Below are positions 20,680 through 35,600 of a DNA stretch of 64,000 nt, in pieces. The translations under genes and the position numbers were made by a program. The stretch's first letter is position 1, and each line of letters opens with the position of its first letter. Below the pieces are notes generated by a model. The model was not told where the DNA came from, ran no database searches, and saw only the letters and a list, made by a program, of their open reading frames with translations. Source of the DNA: Helopsaltes ochotensis (taxonomy: Eukaryota > Chordata > Aves > Passeriformes > Locustellidae); assembly GCA_013400155.1 (NCBI GenBank), contig VXBM01000678.1:26337-90336 (forward strand), read 5' to 3'.

Positions 20680-23600
20680 CTACAAGAGGAAACAAATAAA
20701 TTAGTTTAATGTACCTTCACATATGAGGATGATTTTTCATTTGTCTAAACAAACAAATTTAGGTTACATGTGAAAAGTTTCCATTCTAATAAAACACAAC
20801 AGGACTTCAAGATACCTGAAAATTTGCCCTCTTACACCAAGGAAGAGAAAATTCACTAAGAATTTGGAACTGCAGATGGAATGCCTCAGAAAAATCCCTG
20901 ACCCTGTGTATGCTGGCTCAGCAGAGCAACACTTAAAAGCTGTTTTCCCCAAGACTCCATAAAACTTACAATTAGAGGGTTCTAAAATCATAAGATGATT
21001 CTAGACAACTTTTATTATTATGAAAATATATTTCTATCTGGGTTCAGGCCTCTTAGGATTCAGGTTTTCAAATCTTCTTGGTGAAGGCTCCAGTATGAGT
21101 ACCCAGACTTTTAGCATTAAGTTCCCCATAAAGGAAGAGGTGACAGATCAAGAGGTGCTGGAATGGAGCTGAGCTACACCTGCCCAGGGACAAGAGCTAA
21201 ACACAAAGCTCGTGGTTACAGACTTGGTTCTAGAAGGCCGTCCCTCCACCAGTAGTTACGTGGAATTTGCTACACTGTGCAGAAGAGTTTAGAAGTCATG
21301 GCTCCTCAGCTGCAGCATGAGACAACGTTGCATGGTAGCAGAGACTTGTGGTTTCTGCTGCAGGGACAGTTAATGTTATTTAAAACTAAAACTAGACAGA
21401 CAGGGTCAATGCAGGCACTGTGAACAGCTATTGCCTAAGAGCTCACACACCTTAACAGAGCACAAGCTGAAACTGGCCACGGGACAGGAGAAAAGGACTC
21501 GTTTTGCAATTCCCTTTTCTTAAGAGTGTACTTGATCAGCTTCCTACACATTGTTAAAGGAGACAGAACTCCAGATGGAAACGTGCTGCAGAAGCACATA
21601 GTCCTTAACTTCTGCCTATGAGTAGACTTCTTCAAAAACAGAGAGAAAAGCTCAAGAACACAGAAAATTCTTTCGTTGTTTCTGTTATTGAAGTTCATCT
21701 CAAAACAATACATGAGTGAGCAAACAAAACATGGGCTATGCTATCTCTGTGTTTCACACTGACATTGGTATTACTGCTGGTACAAATCCTGATGTCCAAA
21801 ACTCAAGAACAATGTTGAAAAACTTAAGTATTTGGCAATGAGCCACAAGAATCATTCTAAGACTGGAAAACTTTTTAAAATGAGACTCCAGTTGCTCCAT
21901 TTGTTTTGTTTTGGCAAGAGATTTTGAGATGACCTGGCGATAGCAAAAAAGTAACCATGGAAAACACATCACAGGCTCTTTGTCAACTGCATTAAGATAT
22001 GGGAAAAATCCAAGGGAGGCAAACTGAAGCTAGACAAATCCACACTAAAAGTAATGTACCATGTATTTATTCATCAAAACACTGAATCACTAGGACAATA
22101 TACTGGAAAAATTGCTGGAAAGGGTGCTTTTCTAAAAACTGATTTCTGTCTGAACCTGTGTCTGAATTGAGGGTGCTACAGAGGTCAGAACAGATATCAG
22201 AAAAGATTTTCAAGAACAGCACACTGTTCAGAGAGAGGGAGAGAACACAGCCATAGCAAGAATCATTAGCAGAACATTGAAGTTCATAGAAGCTTCAAGT
22301 AAAATACTAAAAAAAATCGTGATTTAAAACACCCCAACTTTGTCCTTGCTGACAAGGGGAAATTTCTATTTGCTAGTGCAAAGAATGAGTGCATTTGCAT
22401 TTTCCAGAGATTTACACAGCTTATATATTAATTTATTTTAAATAAATAAAATAATTTATAACTTTAATAATTATATATAATTATAAAATATTTATAAATA
22501 ATTTATAACTATTTTAAATAAATAAAATAATGTGCATAGTAACTGCCTGAAAGCCTCAGTACTGCAATCTCTGGTTTCAACACCAATGCTGCTGCTGATG
22601 GCTCTGAGCCAGGGGAGCTCCCTGGCAGATTTGCAGCCTTTGTGGGCGCTGTACTGTTTACAAAGCCATGGGCTGGGCCCGAAGAGCAATGATCAGTGAC
22701 AGGAGTGTAGTCGGAGGCCAGTAATTAGTGGTGAATGCCAGGGGTCCCTACTGGGGCCAATCCTGTTTAACACCTTTAGCAATGGCCTGGATGACAGGGC
22801 AGAGTGCACCCTCAGCAAAGATGCAGATTACACAAAACTGGGAGTGTCTGATATGCCAAAGGGTGGTGCCCCCATCCAGAGGGACTACAGCTGGCTGGAA
22901 AAATGGGCTGACAGGACCTTCATATGAAATACAACAAGGGGAAGTGCTAAGTCTGGCACTGTTTGGAGAAACGACTCCAGGTGTCAGTATGTGCCAGCTG
23001 GGAGGCAGCTTGGCAAAAAAGGATCTGGGCATCCTGGTGGACACCACGTTGAACATGAGCCAGCAACCTGCCTTTGCAACAAAGGCAGTGATGTTACAGG
23101 CTTCCCTTCCAGCATTACCCCTTCCTGCATTATCCCTTCTGACAGGGTGATCCTTCCTCTCTATTCAGCACTGGAGAGGCCACACCTGCAGTGCTCTGTC
23201 TGCTTCTGGCTACGTGAAAGACATGGACAAACTGCAGAGAGTTCAACAAAGGGCCACGAAGATGATTAAAAGACTGGAGCATTTCTGAGGAGAGAGAAAC
23301 ACCGGCACAGGTTGCCCAGGGAGGTGGTGGAGTTTCTCTCCTTGGATATAATTAAAAGCTGTCTGTACACAGTCCTAGGCAACTGGCTTCCAAGTGTCCC
23401 TGGCTGAGCAAGGATGTTGGATCATATGACCTGCAGAGCCTTCCTTCAACCTCAACCACTCTGTGTTTCTGTGATTTACCATAGGAGAGAATCAAAACTA
23501 CCAAACATTAAAAAGCTACAGCAAATTCAGCTAAAAATCCACACACATGCAAACTCTGCAGTCTGACAGAGGAAAAAAATGTAAAAGCCAAGAGCATACT

Positions 23601-26600
23601 AAGCTAACAAAATCAGGTGTGAGTCTAAAGCAGACACTATCTAGAGAACACTCACTTGATTTTCTGATGCCTAGGGAGCTGAGAAAGGGCAAGATCAGAG
23701 TACAACTGTCTTTCAGCTGAAGGAAGTCAATGCAGATGTTACAAAAATATCATAGTAAGGTGTTAGTCAATGTTAAATATAGGTGACAGATGGCACTCTA
23801 CAAAGGATGTGATAGGAAAAAAAATTCTCATGGCACAATGGGCCTAGGAAGTCTAGAAGCAGTGAAAATGGCTCAAGAGAGTATGAGGAGTGAGAGGATC
23901 AAAAAATGTTGTGGAAATGCTTCCGAGCTATCCAGCCTCATCCACTTGTGTATGCTCGAAATTATTTATCCTGTAACACATTTCATAGATTTAACATAAA
24001 TTGCCACATATAAAGCATACTACATATAAAGTCAAATTAACCAATATTTTCTCATATTGACAAACTTTCAATGCGAAGAATTTTCTGTCCTGTCTAAATA
24101 ACATGATAATATTACCTGTTGGTTTAAACAGGTGACACACAGTGTAAGTGTTCTATTGAATGAATATCTTTACCTTCTCTTTCTTTGGTGATACACATGT
24201 ACCAACCACTGGGCAATAAATGGCCATACAATAGCGAAAGTTAAAATACCAGGAGAAATTTCAAAGGGCCACCATGATGGTTTCTAAGGAAAACAGAAAA
24301 AAATTCCAGTCAGCAATCTGTGTGCACGTATTGAATACTACCTGTATCCTTTTCATCACTTCAAATGCTAATAGTAAGACCAGAAGAAAAAATTAATCTA
24401 TCAAGTAATTTCCTCAGACAGATTATTTTTTATCTCCTAGTCAAGGAAGAGACAATACAAAAAGCATATACCAAGAGCTAGAGATAAAATATTCAAATGC
24501 ATCTTTCTTCACAGTTCACACTTTTTGCACATCATAAAAACAGTATTTTACCTTGACAGAAGAGGCGGGCTGGTAATTTGACTGTAGAGTTGCAGATTTT
24601 GCCTTTAAATACAAACAAAGGCTGGTAAGTATAAAAAAGGAAACTGCAATTAAAATTTTTCTTCTTCACAAAACAAGAATATGAGGTTTTCCATCGTGTG
24701 ATGGCTTTGCAATCTGTATGCATCACAGATAAATGCACAGAACTACTCCCACATGACTCCACATAGCTGCTAACTTACCCCTCATGTTTCCACTACTCTT
24801 TATAGTAATTTTATCACTTCTCTGTATCTTAGAAAATCAATCAGTGTCACTTACTGGACCTCTTTACAGTTTCTGAAGGGCTCTCCTGCTCAACTTGTCA
24901 TAGCAACTTTCTCAACTCTGATCTAGTCCCAGTTCCGACCCAGAGCAGGAATTGCAGTAGCTTCATTTGCCTGCTTGCATGTCTCAACACCAATCTCTAC
25001 TAAGGTCAAAAACACAGTTTTAGTTTGCCCTGGGCTGCAACTACAGGCATGTCTAACACCATAAAGGAAAGAGAATATCCTGTTCCATGTCTTCCAGGCA
25101 ATCCTGAAAATGGAAGTAGCAGAATCTTTTCAAGACTATTCCTATACACTATTGTAGTGCTTCCATAAAAGCAAAAAAGCAAAGCAGCTGGTTTTGTAGG
25201 TCTTTCTTAATTTATGTAAGCATGAAACAGAAACTCCTGTTTCTTCTTAGGTAAGGATAGTAAGCATAACATGAGCTGCTGGGGAAGAATCGTTTACTAC
25301 TACTTCTTATATTGCTCAGGTAAAGATAGAAAATCAATCTGTACTTAACCAAATATTAGTTTCTTGAATATCTGAGATGCAGGAAAATTATGGTTTTAAT
25401 AAATCCTTTTCTGTGGCTGCCTTAGATTTGAAGTATATGCATCCCATAGGATACTGCTTGTACAGCTTGCTCATTCTCATGCAGATCAAAATATATCAGC
25501 AAGTCAAACAAAACCACGTATTTCCAGGTTGGTGGTTGAACTATAGTCACATGTTCTATTGAAACAGAAGGAAAAAACCCCACTGTATCAATAATATCTA
25601 CGCTTGCTTAAGAGTTCTATGGGCTGGATGATGACATGATGTACAATTCCAATAAAACTGGATTACTTCAAGAGGAAAAGAAAGCTATGAACAATCAAGT
25701 CTTTTGCTAAGTGAAAAATGGAATCTGAAGTTCTGCCTGTGAACATTTACCATCTGAAAGATTAAGATAATTTCTCACTTTCTTTGAAAATGCTTTGAAT
25801 TCTCTGGGATCATGCACTACTGACATAAACTGTGGACTCTCCATATATAGAGCCCATATAATGTGTATCAATAACTATGGCTAAGATCAATCTGACCAGA
25901 AATCAGAGAAATAACATATGGTTAATTTCTAGGTCAAAAATGCATGGTTTTGCTTACACGTACCAGAGTTCTGAATTGTGCTCCTGAGAGTAGTATGAAA
26001 TTTTATGTTGGACTCAACTACAGAATGTAACTGAAATGTCTTTACAGTTTAAAGAAATATTGTCAAACATTTTAGTCTGAAAAAGCACAAAAATATCCAA
26101 GGCCATTTAATAAAAGGTGATCAAATAACTCCAAAGTATAGTACCTGTGATGCTGCAACAGCCTCCAGCATATGCAGCCTCTGCAAGACATTCTGCATGT
26201 CCTCCTGCAGCCGCATCAGCACCACTGCAATCTGCTCATTGAGGCTTCCCCGGGGGCCTCTGTCGGAGCCCCAGCGCTCGCCATCCCCTCCACTGCCCAT
26301 CTGGCCACCCTGGGAACCGTCCCCTAAAGGCTGAAGTCTATGCCCTGTTACAAGGGAGGAAAAAGAGAAACACAAAACACACAATGGGCTACAGCTCTAC
26401 TGGAAATGTTTAACAGTTCAGTTTTCTCTCTCAGTTTTCACCCAGGAGTGTGGTACTCCTCATCGCTATATTCAGACAGTTCAGCAGCACTGGGAGGTCA
26501 CTGAAATGTCACCTGAGATGCTTCCCTGCAGCCTTAGAATGACAGTATCATTCAAATTCCTAGAACTGCAAGAATGTTTAAAAAAAGCTATTAATACACA

Positions 26601-29600
26601 ACTAGTCAAGTTCAGCAGTAAATTCTGCCCTAGCAAAAAGTAAGATCTGTCTTGGCATGTGTTTTGAGTTTGGCAAAGTCTCCAGCTGGAAAACAAAGAT
26701 CACTGGAATACAGTGTCAAGAAAAGATAATTATTTGAAATCTACAATACTCCCTTAAACTTGACACAACTATTGCTAGCCTGTCATGTTTCTGCCTGTAA
26801 GTAGCTAACTTAAAAAAAACAGTAAGAGAGAGAAGAAGAGATAGTTAACTATAGTATAAATATATATAGTATATAACATATATAGTAGTTCTTTATAATA
26901 GTTTTCACCATAAATGTTTTATTTGGATTTTCTTTTTAATTTTTTTGTCTGATTACTTAGAGGTGCTATACAAAAAGGCATGCTACATAAAAATATTTTC
27001 TGCCTTTTTTTGGTTTGTACAAGAAAAACTGATTTTATCCTTGACATTACAGATCATACCACTGGAATGTGGTTCTGCTTGTAGGTGACAGTATTAGAAG
27101 TATTATGGAATTAAAATGTGCAGAGGTCCAACTTAAAATGAACATTCTGGGTTATTATGTGATTAAGAATCATTAAGTTTTAAGAACCATAATGGATAGT
27201 ATCAGGATCACTCAAAGGTGTGGCTAACCTTCCCATGATATACAAAACAATACGTCACTTATATCTTTCCACGGCGTTCCATGGTTTCAAATAAACCACC
27301 AGAGAGATATAAATGCATATGTATTTAACAATAAGTATGTAACTTCTAAAGAAACTCCTCTTCAGCTACAGATTGGTTTTGAGGATTACATTTCTAAAAA
27401 CCCAAGTACCATAAGCAGCAGCTGGAGTACAAATTACCCACTGTAACAGGCACTTTTGTTATCTATTTTTATTGTGAAGAGCAGAAGCACTATATACATA
27501 ACTGTCCCACTGGACAGTGCTGACAAGTGCTTCTCAGACACCAGAAATTTATGGCAGTGAGGAGAGTGGGGAACACAAATGCAGGGTCACAGTACCTCTC
27601 CCTCTTCTGACACTGTAGAAATCTGCTTTTTCTCCACCTTTTTTCTCCTTGTGAGGACCCCCATTACTGGCTTTGCCATCTTCTCCTCCACATTTGACTT
27701 CACCTTGTTCTTCAGCTACTCCCTCTCCAGTACTTTCAGGCTGGAGATTCCCATAAGTCATGCAAGTGCGCCTTGGAAAATCCGTATTGTCTAACAGAAG
27801 ACTGTGATCTACATCCAAGAAATGGGATGAGTGCTTTAAAGATCCTTTAGCTGATGTGATGATCTCCAAGGGCTACAAATTAACATTAGCAAGTAATTAA
27901 ATTCTGTAAAATATGACAGTTAAACATTAAAAAGGAAAAGAATATTATCTTTATTTTCACATTAAGAAAATACTTTGCTCAGAATTAAGACTTTTCTTTT
28001 AAGGGCAGCAGTTATTTTCCTGTAGAATATACTTACTATTGTCTAAATGTAATTTCCAGATTGATAAGGCATTTCAGGCAAATCTCACAACAGTGATACC
28101 ACAGGAATTCCTTTGGACATTTCCAACCTTCACTAATATTCAATAATTACTAAAATAGAACATTAAGGTCTAAAACCATTCAGTTTTCCCTTATAAAACT
28201 GGCTTTGCTTCCTAGACAGTGAAACGGTCTCTTCCCTTGAATTTGGGAGCCACAGTCAGAAGGCCCACGCTGTCAGCGGCCTTGGGTGGGCAGTGTTTGC
28301 ACTCACAGCAAAGGGAGCACACAGCTTATCATCAGCCTGCTCCCAGCAGCTTGGCTGCACCTGCACCTCACACCAAACAAAAGAAAGGCAAAGTATTCTA
28401 TCAGCTTCTCACTCAAAGCTGCTGGTACTGCAGCAAGGCTGTAAAAAAGGATGACACAGGTGCTGCTCAGGTTCTGCACTGGGACTATCTAGGTGGGTGG
28501 TTAAAGCAGCTCTTGGCACAGGGCAAGAACAGACCCTTGCACAAGGATATGCTGAAGCAGACTGGGGACCTCAGCTGAAAAAGAACTTAATGGAGAAGCC
28601 AAAATAACCAAAAGGAGGAGCAGAGAAATGGAAAACTGCTGCCCAAATTTGTCAAATGGCAGTTCTGGATCATCAGAACTGAAGGGCAGAGTGCTGGCTA
28701 CATCTTTTCCAAGAAACAGCTGTATTTATTTCTTTAGGTGAACCTCTTCTAGTTGGAAGTTATTCACCTGTAGTTCTACTTGTGTATTTATTTATATGTA
28801 CCTAAACATTTTTTATTTTGTGCAAAACTAGAACTTTCCTCATGCAGATTGGGAAACTGACAAACTATCCACCCACTTCAATTAAAGGATCTCAAACAAG
28901 CTTGAACAACACACAAGATTGGGAAATCAGCTAGATAAGACAGCTTGCAGCACTTCTATCAAATTACTTTCTCCAACATGCTTCATTACTGGGGCAGAAT
29001 TTTGAATTGTTAAAACTAATTCCCTACATACTCAGGAAAGAGGTAGACAAGAGAATGATGCAATATTTAAGTACTTTACTGGCCTTTCTGATGCTAGGCA
29101 CCATTCATACATTTCTCTCCAGAATCAGGACACAAGGTGTCTGAGTACAGCCTACAAAGCCCACACTTAGCCTGGGCCTCTGAAGGAGGTCTCGGCCAGA
29201 AAGCCAATGAAGTCTACAGATATGAATAGTAATCAGCAGGAGCACAAATCCAGTCAAAGGTATGGCAGCACAGCTGGTGCTCACCTTTTATAGGGAAGAC
29301 AGAGATGTACATTATGACTGAAGAGAATACAAGAGAACACAGAAAACCTTGTAATCTCCCACTTCTTTAGACCTAAGTCACTTGCAGGCACTAGCCTACA
29401 GGCCACCTGCTAACACTGGTTCTTTATTTATTCTAAGAAACAAATGTAGAAGTCAGCAGGGCAGGAAAAAAAAACAAGCAAAGAGTGAATAATTACAAAA
29501 ATACTTCCCATTTCTTAAAAATAGCTGAATTCTCATCCCTACATTAATTTGTGAACACAGACCTTAGTTTCATTATACTGTTTTTCCTTTTTTGACAGTT

Positions 29601-32600
29601 GTTTCTTTGTACTGTTGTTTTTGAAGCCTTCTCCTCACATAAATTCTCTGAGGGCTTCAAGGCTTTTAGATCAGCAGTAACCAAGTTGTACAATGCTGAC
29701 AAGGAAAGGAACAAATCCCTATAGTTCAAACAGAAGGACATCATGCATGAATCACATCATTCACCTCTGCATGTCCATGTTCCCTTGATTGAGAGGAACC
29801 TATTAAAAATAAGCAGCATAACAGCTTCAAAATACACCCAGGAATACGAAACCCCTACCTCTTCTAGTCCAAGCTGCTCCATAGAGTCACAATAAACTTC
29901 ACTGTCTGAATCACTGGTTAAGTGTTGAGCTGCTGAGATCTCTTCAGTATTCTCTTCACTTGCACCTGCAGGAAAAGAGGGATAGCACACATGCTTTGTA
30001 AATATGAGCCAGTTGAACCAAACCTGCCAAAGACTAGAGCAATGAGTTAAAATCTGTAGGTGAGCATCAAATCATGACCCTCCTATCTACAACTATCATC
30101 CTAAAATAGATTCTGAATAAAGATGTTATATTAATTTAGGAATTACAGAAAACCCTTACTAGTGGGAAAACTATACTTCATATTGACATTTCTGCATTAT
30201 AAATTTTAATTTTCCCTTTTTCATTACAGTCTCCTTCCTAAGCTCAGTATAAAGCCGTTTTGCCTAAAGTCACATTAGTATTAAAAGTATATATTCAGAT
30301 CCCAGTTTCAACAAACTGGCATTTATAAAATGTTCAGCTTTTCAGAATGATAAACCAGATATAAGTGATTTTTGTTTTATTGTAAATTCACTTTCAAAGG
30401 CAAATAATATTTACATGGGTAGCATAATGATATTACAAAAAAACACTTCTAATTCTGTGAGTTTAGGACTCTCTGTCTGTGAATTCATCTCTCTTTCTGT
30501 AGGAGAAACTAAGAAAAGCCTTATTTTTAACTGGAATTAATTAGTTTTAGTATTCTGTCTTCAGATTTCTGCAGCTGAAAGACACCATTACTAGTCTCTG
30601 AATCCTGGGATTAAGGTTTCAAGAAAAGAGTATTTTCATGAAAAACATGTGCAAATGAAAACATGGTCTTGGAAGGACAATACCTTGGTGAGCAGCGTTA
30701 TGAACTACTTCTAGGCCTGGCTCCATTATATTTGTTTCTTCCTCTGGGTTCAAGCCGTTCAAGGCAGATTTGGTCTGGATGCCATTCTGCATATCCGGGA
30801 TAAGGCTGTCCTTGTAACAGCCATTACTAACAATACTTTCCAAATCCTTAGCAACTGCTGATTCGGGTTTCACATTCTTATAATCTGTAAAATAAAAGAA
30901 AACTTTGCAAAGAGAAAGCTCTATACCTAATAGCTCCAACCATATTTCTTCAAGCAGCTGGCTTGCTAATGGACTGGAGGTATAATATCTCTGCAGAACA
31001 AAACATGTAAATACTCCTATATTCCCATTTGCGTGGATTGTTCTGTTCTTGTAAAAAGCATAAAGAGCAGATACTTAAAATGTAAGTAAATCCAAAATAG
31101 GTGTCTCTTCTAAACTAAATAATCCTAATGTTCTTGAAGGACATCTGTATAGAATTCTAAATATGCCATTTCATTTGGTTTTCACTAGATGCTATTATTT
31201 CAGCATGCATTTCTTTATGGACCTTCTAAATGAATCGCATGGAAAGTTATGTTTTATTTTCTCTGAAGAAAAAAAAGTAATTTTCAATTCTACTCTTACA
31301 GGCCATGTAGCAATTCATAGCTCTTATAAAAAAGCAGAAAACAATGCAGAGTATAAATATCTAGATAACCTTCTGACACAACTTGCTAGGCAAGTAAAAA
31401 ACTTGTATGGCAAAGTTTGTAAATTTTTACTAGTTTTAATTCTTACAGCCTAGGTCGAAACACAGACATCTTTCACATATGCATACACATGTATTTGCAT
31501 CTAATTCCCTTGAAAAGGTACAGCATTCATGATACTATGGTATTTTCTGCCACTTGGGTGGCTAAGAACAAATCTGGGAGACACAATGGTCCAGAAAAGT
31601 TACCCTTTCCATTTATCTGCAGTTCTTTTTCTTCCTCTTCACGAAGCCCTTCTTCTTCTGATTCTGCTCCACTATCGCTGCTTTCAGCTTTTCCATTTAC
31701 AGCTTTTATATTTGGAGTGGAATTCATAACATTACTAAGGTCTAAGGAAAAAAGCAAAGAAAAAAAGATATATTTTAAAGGAAACAAACAAACACCACCA
31801 CTACCATCCCCAAAACTATCAGTCACAGATCTACAAAAGCATGTCCATATTAGAAGATGTACAAAATAATGGCAGCTTATTTCTGTAAGCTCCTTATTAA
31901 TTGGTTTAGTGTTTCTCTTTTGTGGCCCATCACTAAGTGCCTGACTGCTGTGCAGATATTCTCAATGACTCTGAGGCAGCCCCCAGGGAAGAGACTGCAG
32001 CCACTTTCAGGAGGAGTCTCAGACCAAGCCTATTACTGTATTTAGGTTACAGCTGCAGCTGGGACTGACGTGGCCATGTTTTTTAAACCCAGAAGTCACT
32101 GTTTTAACAGAATTTCCCTTTTGGACTGAAATGCTTCAAACTTGCTCACAGTTCAAAGGCAAATCTTGAAACATTATATTCAATTATATGAACGATAGAA
32201 TTTTGAATAAGATAAATACAATATTCCACACATCTTCTGCTGTAATTTACGCAGATGTAAAATATGGTACGAAGACTCACATTTATACAGATCTTTACCT
32301 AACAAATGACACATGGAAATAAATTCTCTGATTTCAGTGAATAAAGTTGATGAAATTAATATATACACTGAGCATTTTTTCATGTATATTTTAAAAAACA
32401 AACATTGAAATAGACAAAATAACTACCAAATCCTTGTTTTCCATATCTTTGATCGCTCCAAGGATCACAATTTACTGTAACTGTACAAAAAACTGAAAGG
32501 TAAAGATTTAAAAATATGAAGTACATAAAGGACCATTCTACAACCTCCTGTAAAAAAAGTTATGGTCAAGTACATCCTGATGATCATTTAAGCCTCCTAT

Positions 32601-35600
32601 GTTAGGACAAAGTACAAAAGTACAAAGAGGGGACAGTTTCTGTGAGACACTTGCAGTTTACATGTTGGCTCCAAGGCTGATATCTGACTGTTTTAACTGT
32701 CACCACAGCATTGCATTTGCATAATTTCTACGTTCCCCTGTCAGAACCTTGCAAGATTTATTCTCACATTTAGGCTTAACATTAAACAGCAAAATAATAT
32801 CCAATTACACTGGAGTTGCCAAACCAGCTTCACTACTTTCTCTTGCTGCATAGTAATTTAAAGCTAAGGCTTTTTTCTACTTTAACCTTCCAATGAAGAG
32901 CCTTCCCACATTTCTCTAGTTTCCAAGCTTATCCATAGCACTTTAAAAAAAAAAAAGGTAAGTAAAATAACTTATTGTGCAGTAACAATGAATATGTTAA
33001 ATATTAAGTTCACCTTATTTTTATTGCAAGGTAATATTTCTGTGGGCATCCTGCATCACTGCTTTGGATTGATTTAATCCATGTATCTGAAGATTAAAAA
33101 AACCCCTACTTTATTGTAAAATGAGAATTGGAAAAGCAATTGTCTGTCTTGTACACCACAAGAATATAAGCACCTGCTCATTTTCTCCTCATAGAAGGAC
33201 ACTCCTTATTTGCATGGAAATTTGCTTCACAAAAGAGAAATCCCAACATGGTCCCATTTTTTTTTCTCACAAGTGTGTTTCATGAATTGTGAATCCCAGT
33301 TCTCAAGATGTTTTTCTGAGAAGCAGCAGTATAAGAAGGATAAGGCAGCAGTTATGTCCTAACAGCATGAGCATTAGACACAGACACAGCCTCCGTGGCA
33401 GCCTAAGGCACACATCACCCTTCTCTTTAAGCACAAGGGGGTGGGGACACAATCGTCCACGTGTCCTACCCAGCGTGGGAGTAAACAGGAAAGGCAAGAC
33501 CAGGAGGAACATTGAGCTGTGACAGCAAATTAAAACTGTAAAGCTCCTCACCCTACCAAATACACTGCAAAGAGCCCCAGCTACACCACACAATTTTTCC
33601 TATGATTTACTTATTTTCTTTTTGAAAGGAATGTTTTTGAACGTTCAAGCATGTTCTTTCTTCATTTACTTGTATTATTCATTTGGGGAACCTTCTAAGT
33701 GATATATCACATGCATTTAAATTAAGAGGAGGAACTGAGAGAACGTATCAGCTGTTACAGATTTATGGTATCACACCACAGGACACCTGAATAACTGAAA
33801 TCCATCAGGATCATATTTCTTCCACAAAGTCACTCTTGGCAACAGTGCTCCCAAAGACCATAAAGAGGCATTGCTTTGACGCAGACTCTTAAGAACACAA
33901 CCCTGCACAGAGTTTGGCCACCTGAAATGCCAGGTCTAATTGTGTGCTTTTCCTCAGAACCCTTACACTGCCATCCTCAGGTCCATCCCCAATTGCTTTT
34001 ACTACATGGTAAACCCACGGTTGGCTGCCATTGCTCTGAGCATCTGCTCAGGAACCAGACATGAGGGTCAATCATCGGTTTAATCCTGGGGTGACAGCTT
34101 TAAAGACTAAGCAGAGCTAACTGGCAGCGACTTCTACACCCCCTGCTAGTAGGTTAATGGCTGTTCCCTGAGGAATGTATATCCTCAGTGTGAATGACAC
34201 AAGTTAAGCAAGCTTTTAAAACCTTACTTGGTTTGTGCAAATCCCAGCCAGCCAGCCCTCACCCCTTTATTTAATGCACTCACTTTCAACTGCATGCAAA
34301 ATGTTAGTAGCTTTTTCGGCTGCCCTACTTTAGATAATAAAGAATTCCTTTTGGCTTATTATTTTCATCTCACTACATTCAACATCAAACTGTGCGATTT
34401 GTGACAATTTTTTAAATCAAGGCTGTAGTGTTTTTTAGCCATAGAAAGAATTCTATTCTGTAAAAGCCTGGGCTGTGGGCTTGAGGTTTTTAATGCTAAA
34501 TAATATAACAGTAACAACTTGAAATAGAAAGAAGAAGGATTTGACAAAAAGAAAAAAAAAGGCAAGAGGGAAAGATGTGAAGAATAGACATGCAGGTCCT
34601 CTACAAGCTTTCACTAGACGTTTACTTTCTAGTGTCAGCTCTATTAAGGGATTTCCTACAAGCCATTCTAAATATATTTCTTTAAAGGCAGCACTACACT
34701 TCTCCCCAATGACCTCAATAAAGGAGATAAGATTTTTAACTCTCCACATATTCAAGGCTGTTTTTGTTACCCAGATGGGAGTTCAGATGCCTCTGTAGAT
34801 CTGCCCCAACTTGAAGGTCATTTTAGAAAAAGAACCCTGCCCAGCAGGTTTTTCTCAAATGCCTTGTATTTTTGTTTTATGAACAGGCATGTAATTTTTA
34901 TACAAAATTAACATGCACTGCTGGAGCTGTACTGATGGTTAGCCCAGTACACCAGAGTATCATCCTCACACAAGTTCTATAGCCTCTCACATGCTTTGAA
35001 AATACCAGTGATCAGGAGTCAGTCTACAACAGCACATAAAAGACATGATAAAACATTTAGCTAGCTGTGAACACCCTGTTTAATAAAAATTACATGTTTT
35101 CATGAAATACCGTAACTTTATCTGCTCAATAGCAGCACAATGTTAACCACTAGAAGATTATTTCCACGACCTACACTTGTATAATCTTGTCTAGGGATAT
35201 GTTAAGTCTCAAGGAGTCTACATGATGTACAAAATTGTTTTCCTCATCAGGTAACTGTAATTATTTTCTAGCCATCACCCCTTGATGTTTCATGCTTGTT
35301 ACTGATCCAAGTAGGCTCCCTCCTTCAATTCCAAGTTTGTGCAACCATGTTCTGCTGTTTCCAATACACTTGATTACACAAATCCCCACCTCATTTTGAA
35401 ACTGATGTACCAAAATATTGCAAGGAGTGACTGCACAAAACAGGAGGGGTACATGCAAGCATCTGGGAGCAGTAAGCTCTTGAGCTAGAACAACAGTTTC
35501 TATTCCCTCATTTCCTTGCATTCTTCTTAATATAGGACACTTCAAAGAAAATTTCCAAGGGCCCAGCCTGCTCTGTAACATCTGTTCTACACACTCAAAC

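Larger units (their letters stand above)
20680..24173 (-). other. ACBD5 intron 12, content
   Basis: A 3494-base intron. It contains one copy of a ~55-bp direct repeat (22388-22442), an A/T-only tract (22425-22530) and, close by, a degraded CR1 on the opposite strand (22690-23477). The rest is A/T-rich with no recognised feature. Confidence 0.6.
24603..30683 (-). other. ACBD5 introns 7-10, content
   Basis: Introns: 29966-30683, 27873-29858, 26345-27595, 24603-26144. All are A/T-rich with short homopolymers and a TA-rich tract near 26855-26890. A GC-richer patch at 28219-28578 stays open for about 119 codons on the + strand, but only from a GTG, and resembles nothing I know. No mobile-element ends are visible. 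Confidence 0.55.

Noticed and set aside
22728..23269. + strand open frames of 140 and 92 codons
   Set aside because: Fragments of a decayed CR1 reverse-transcriptase region and tail, not a host gene.
28219..28578. 119-codon + strand frame in ACBD5 intron 8
   Set aside because: It begins at GTG, has no ATG of comparable reach, and matches no family I recognise.
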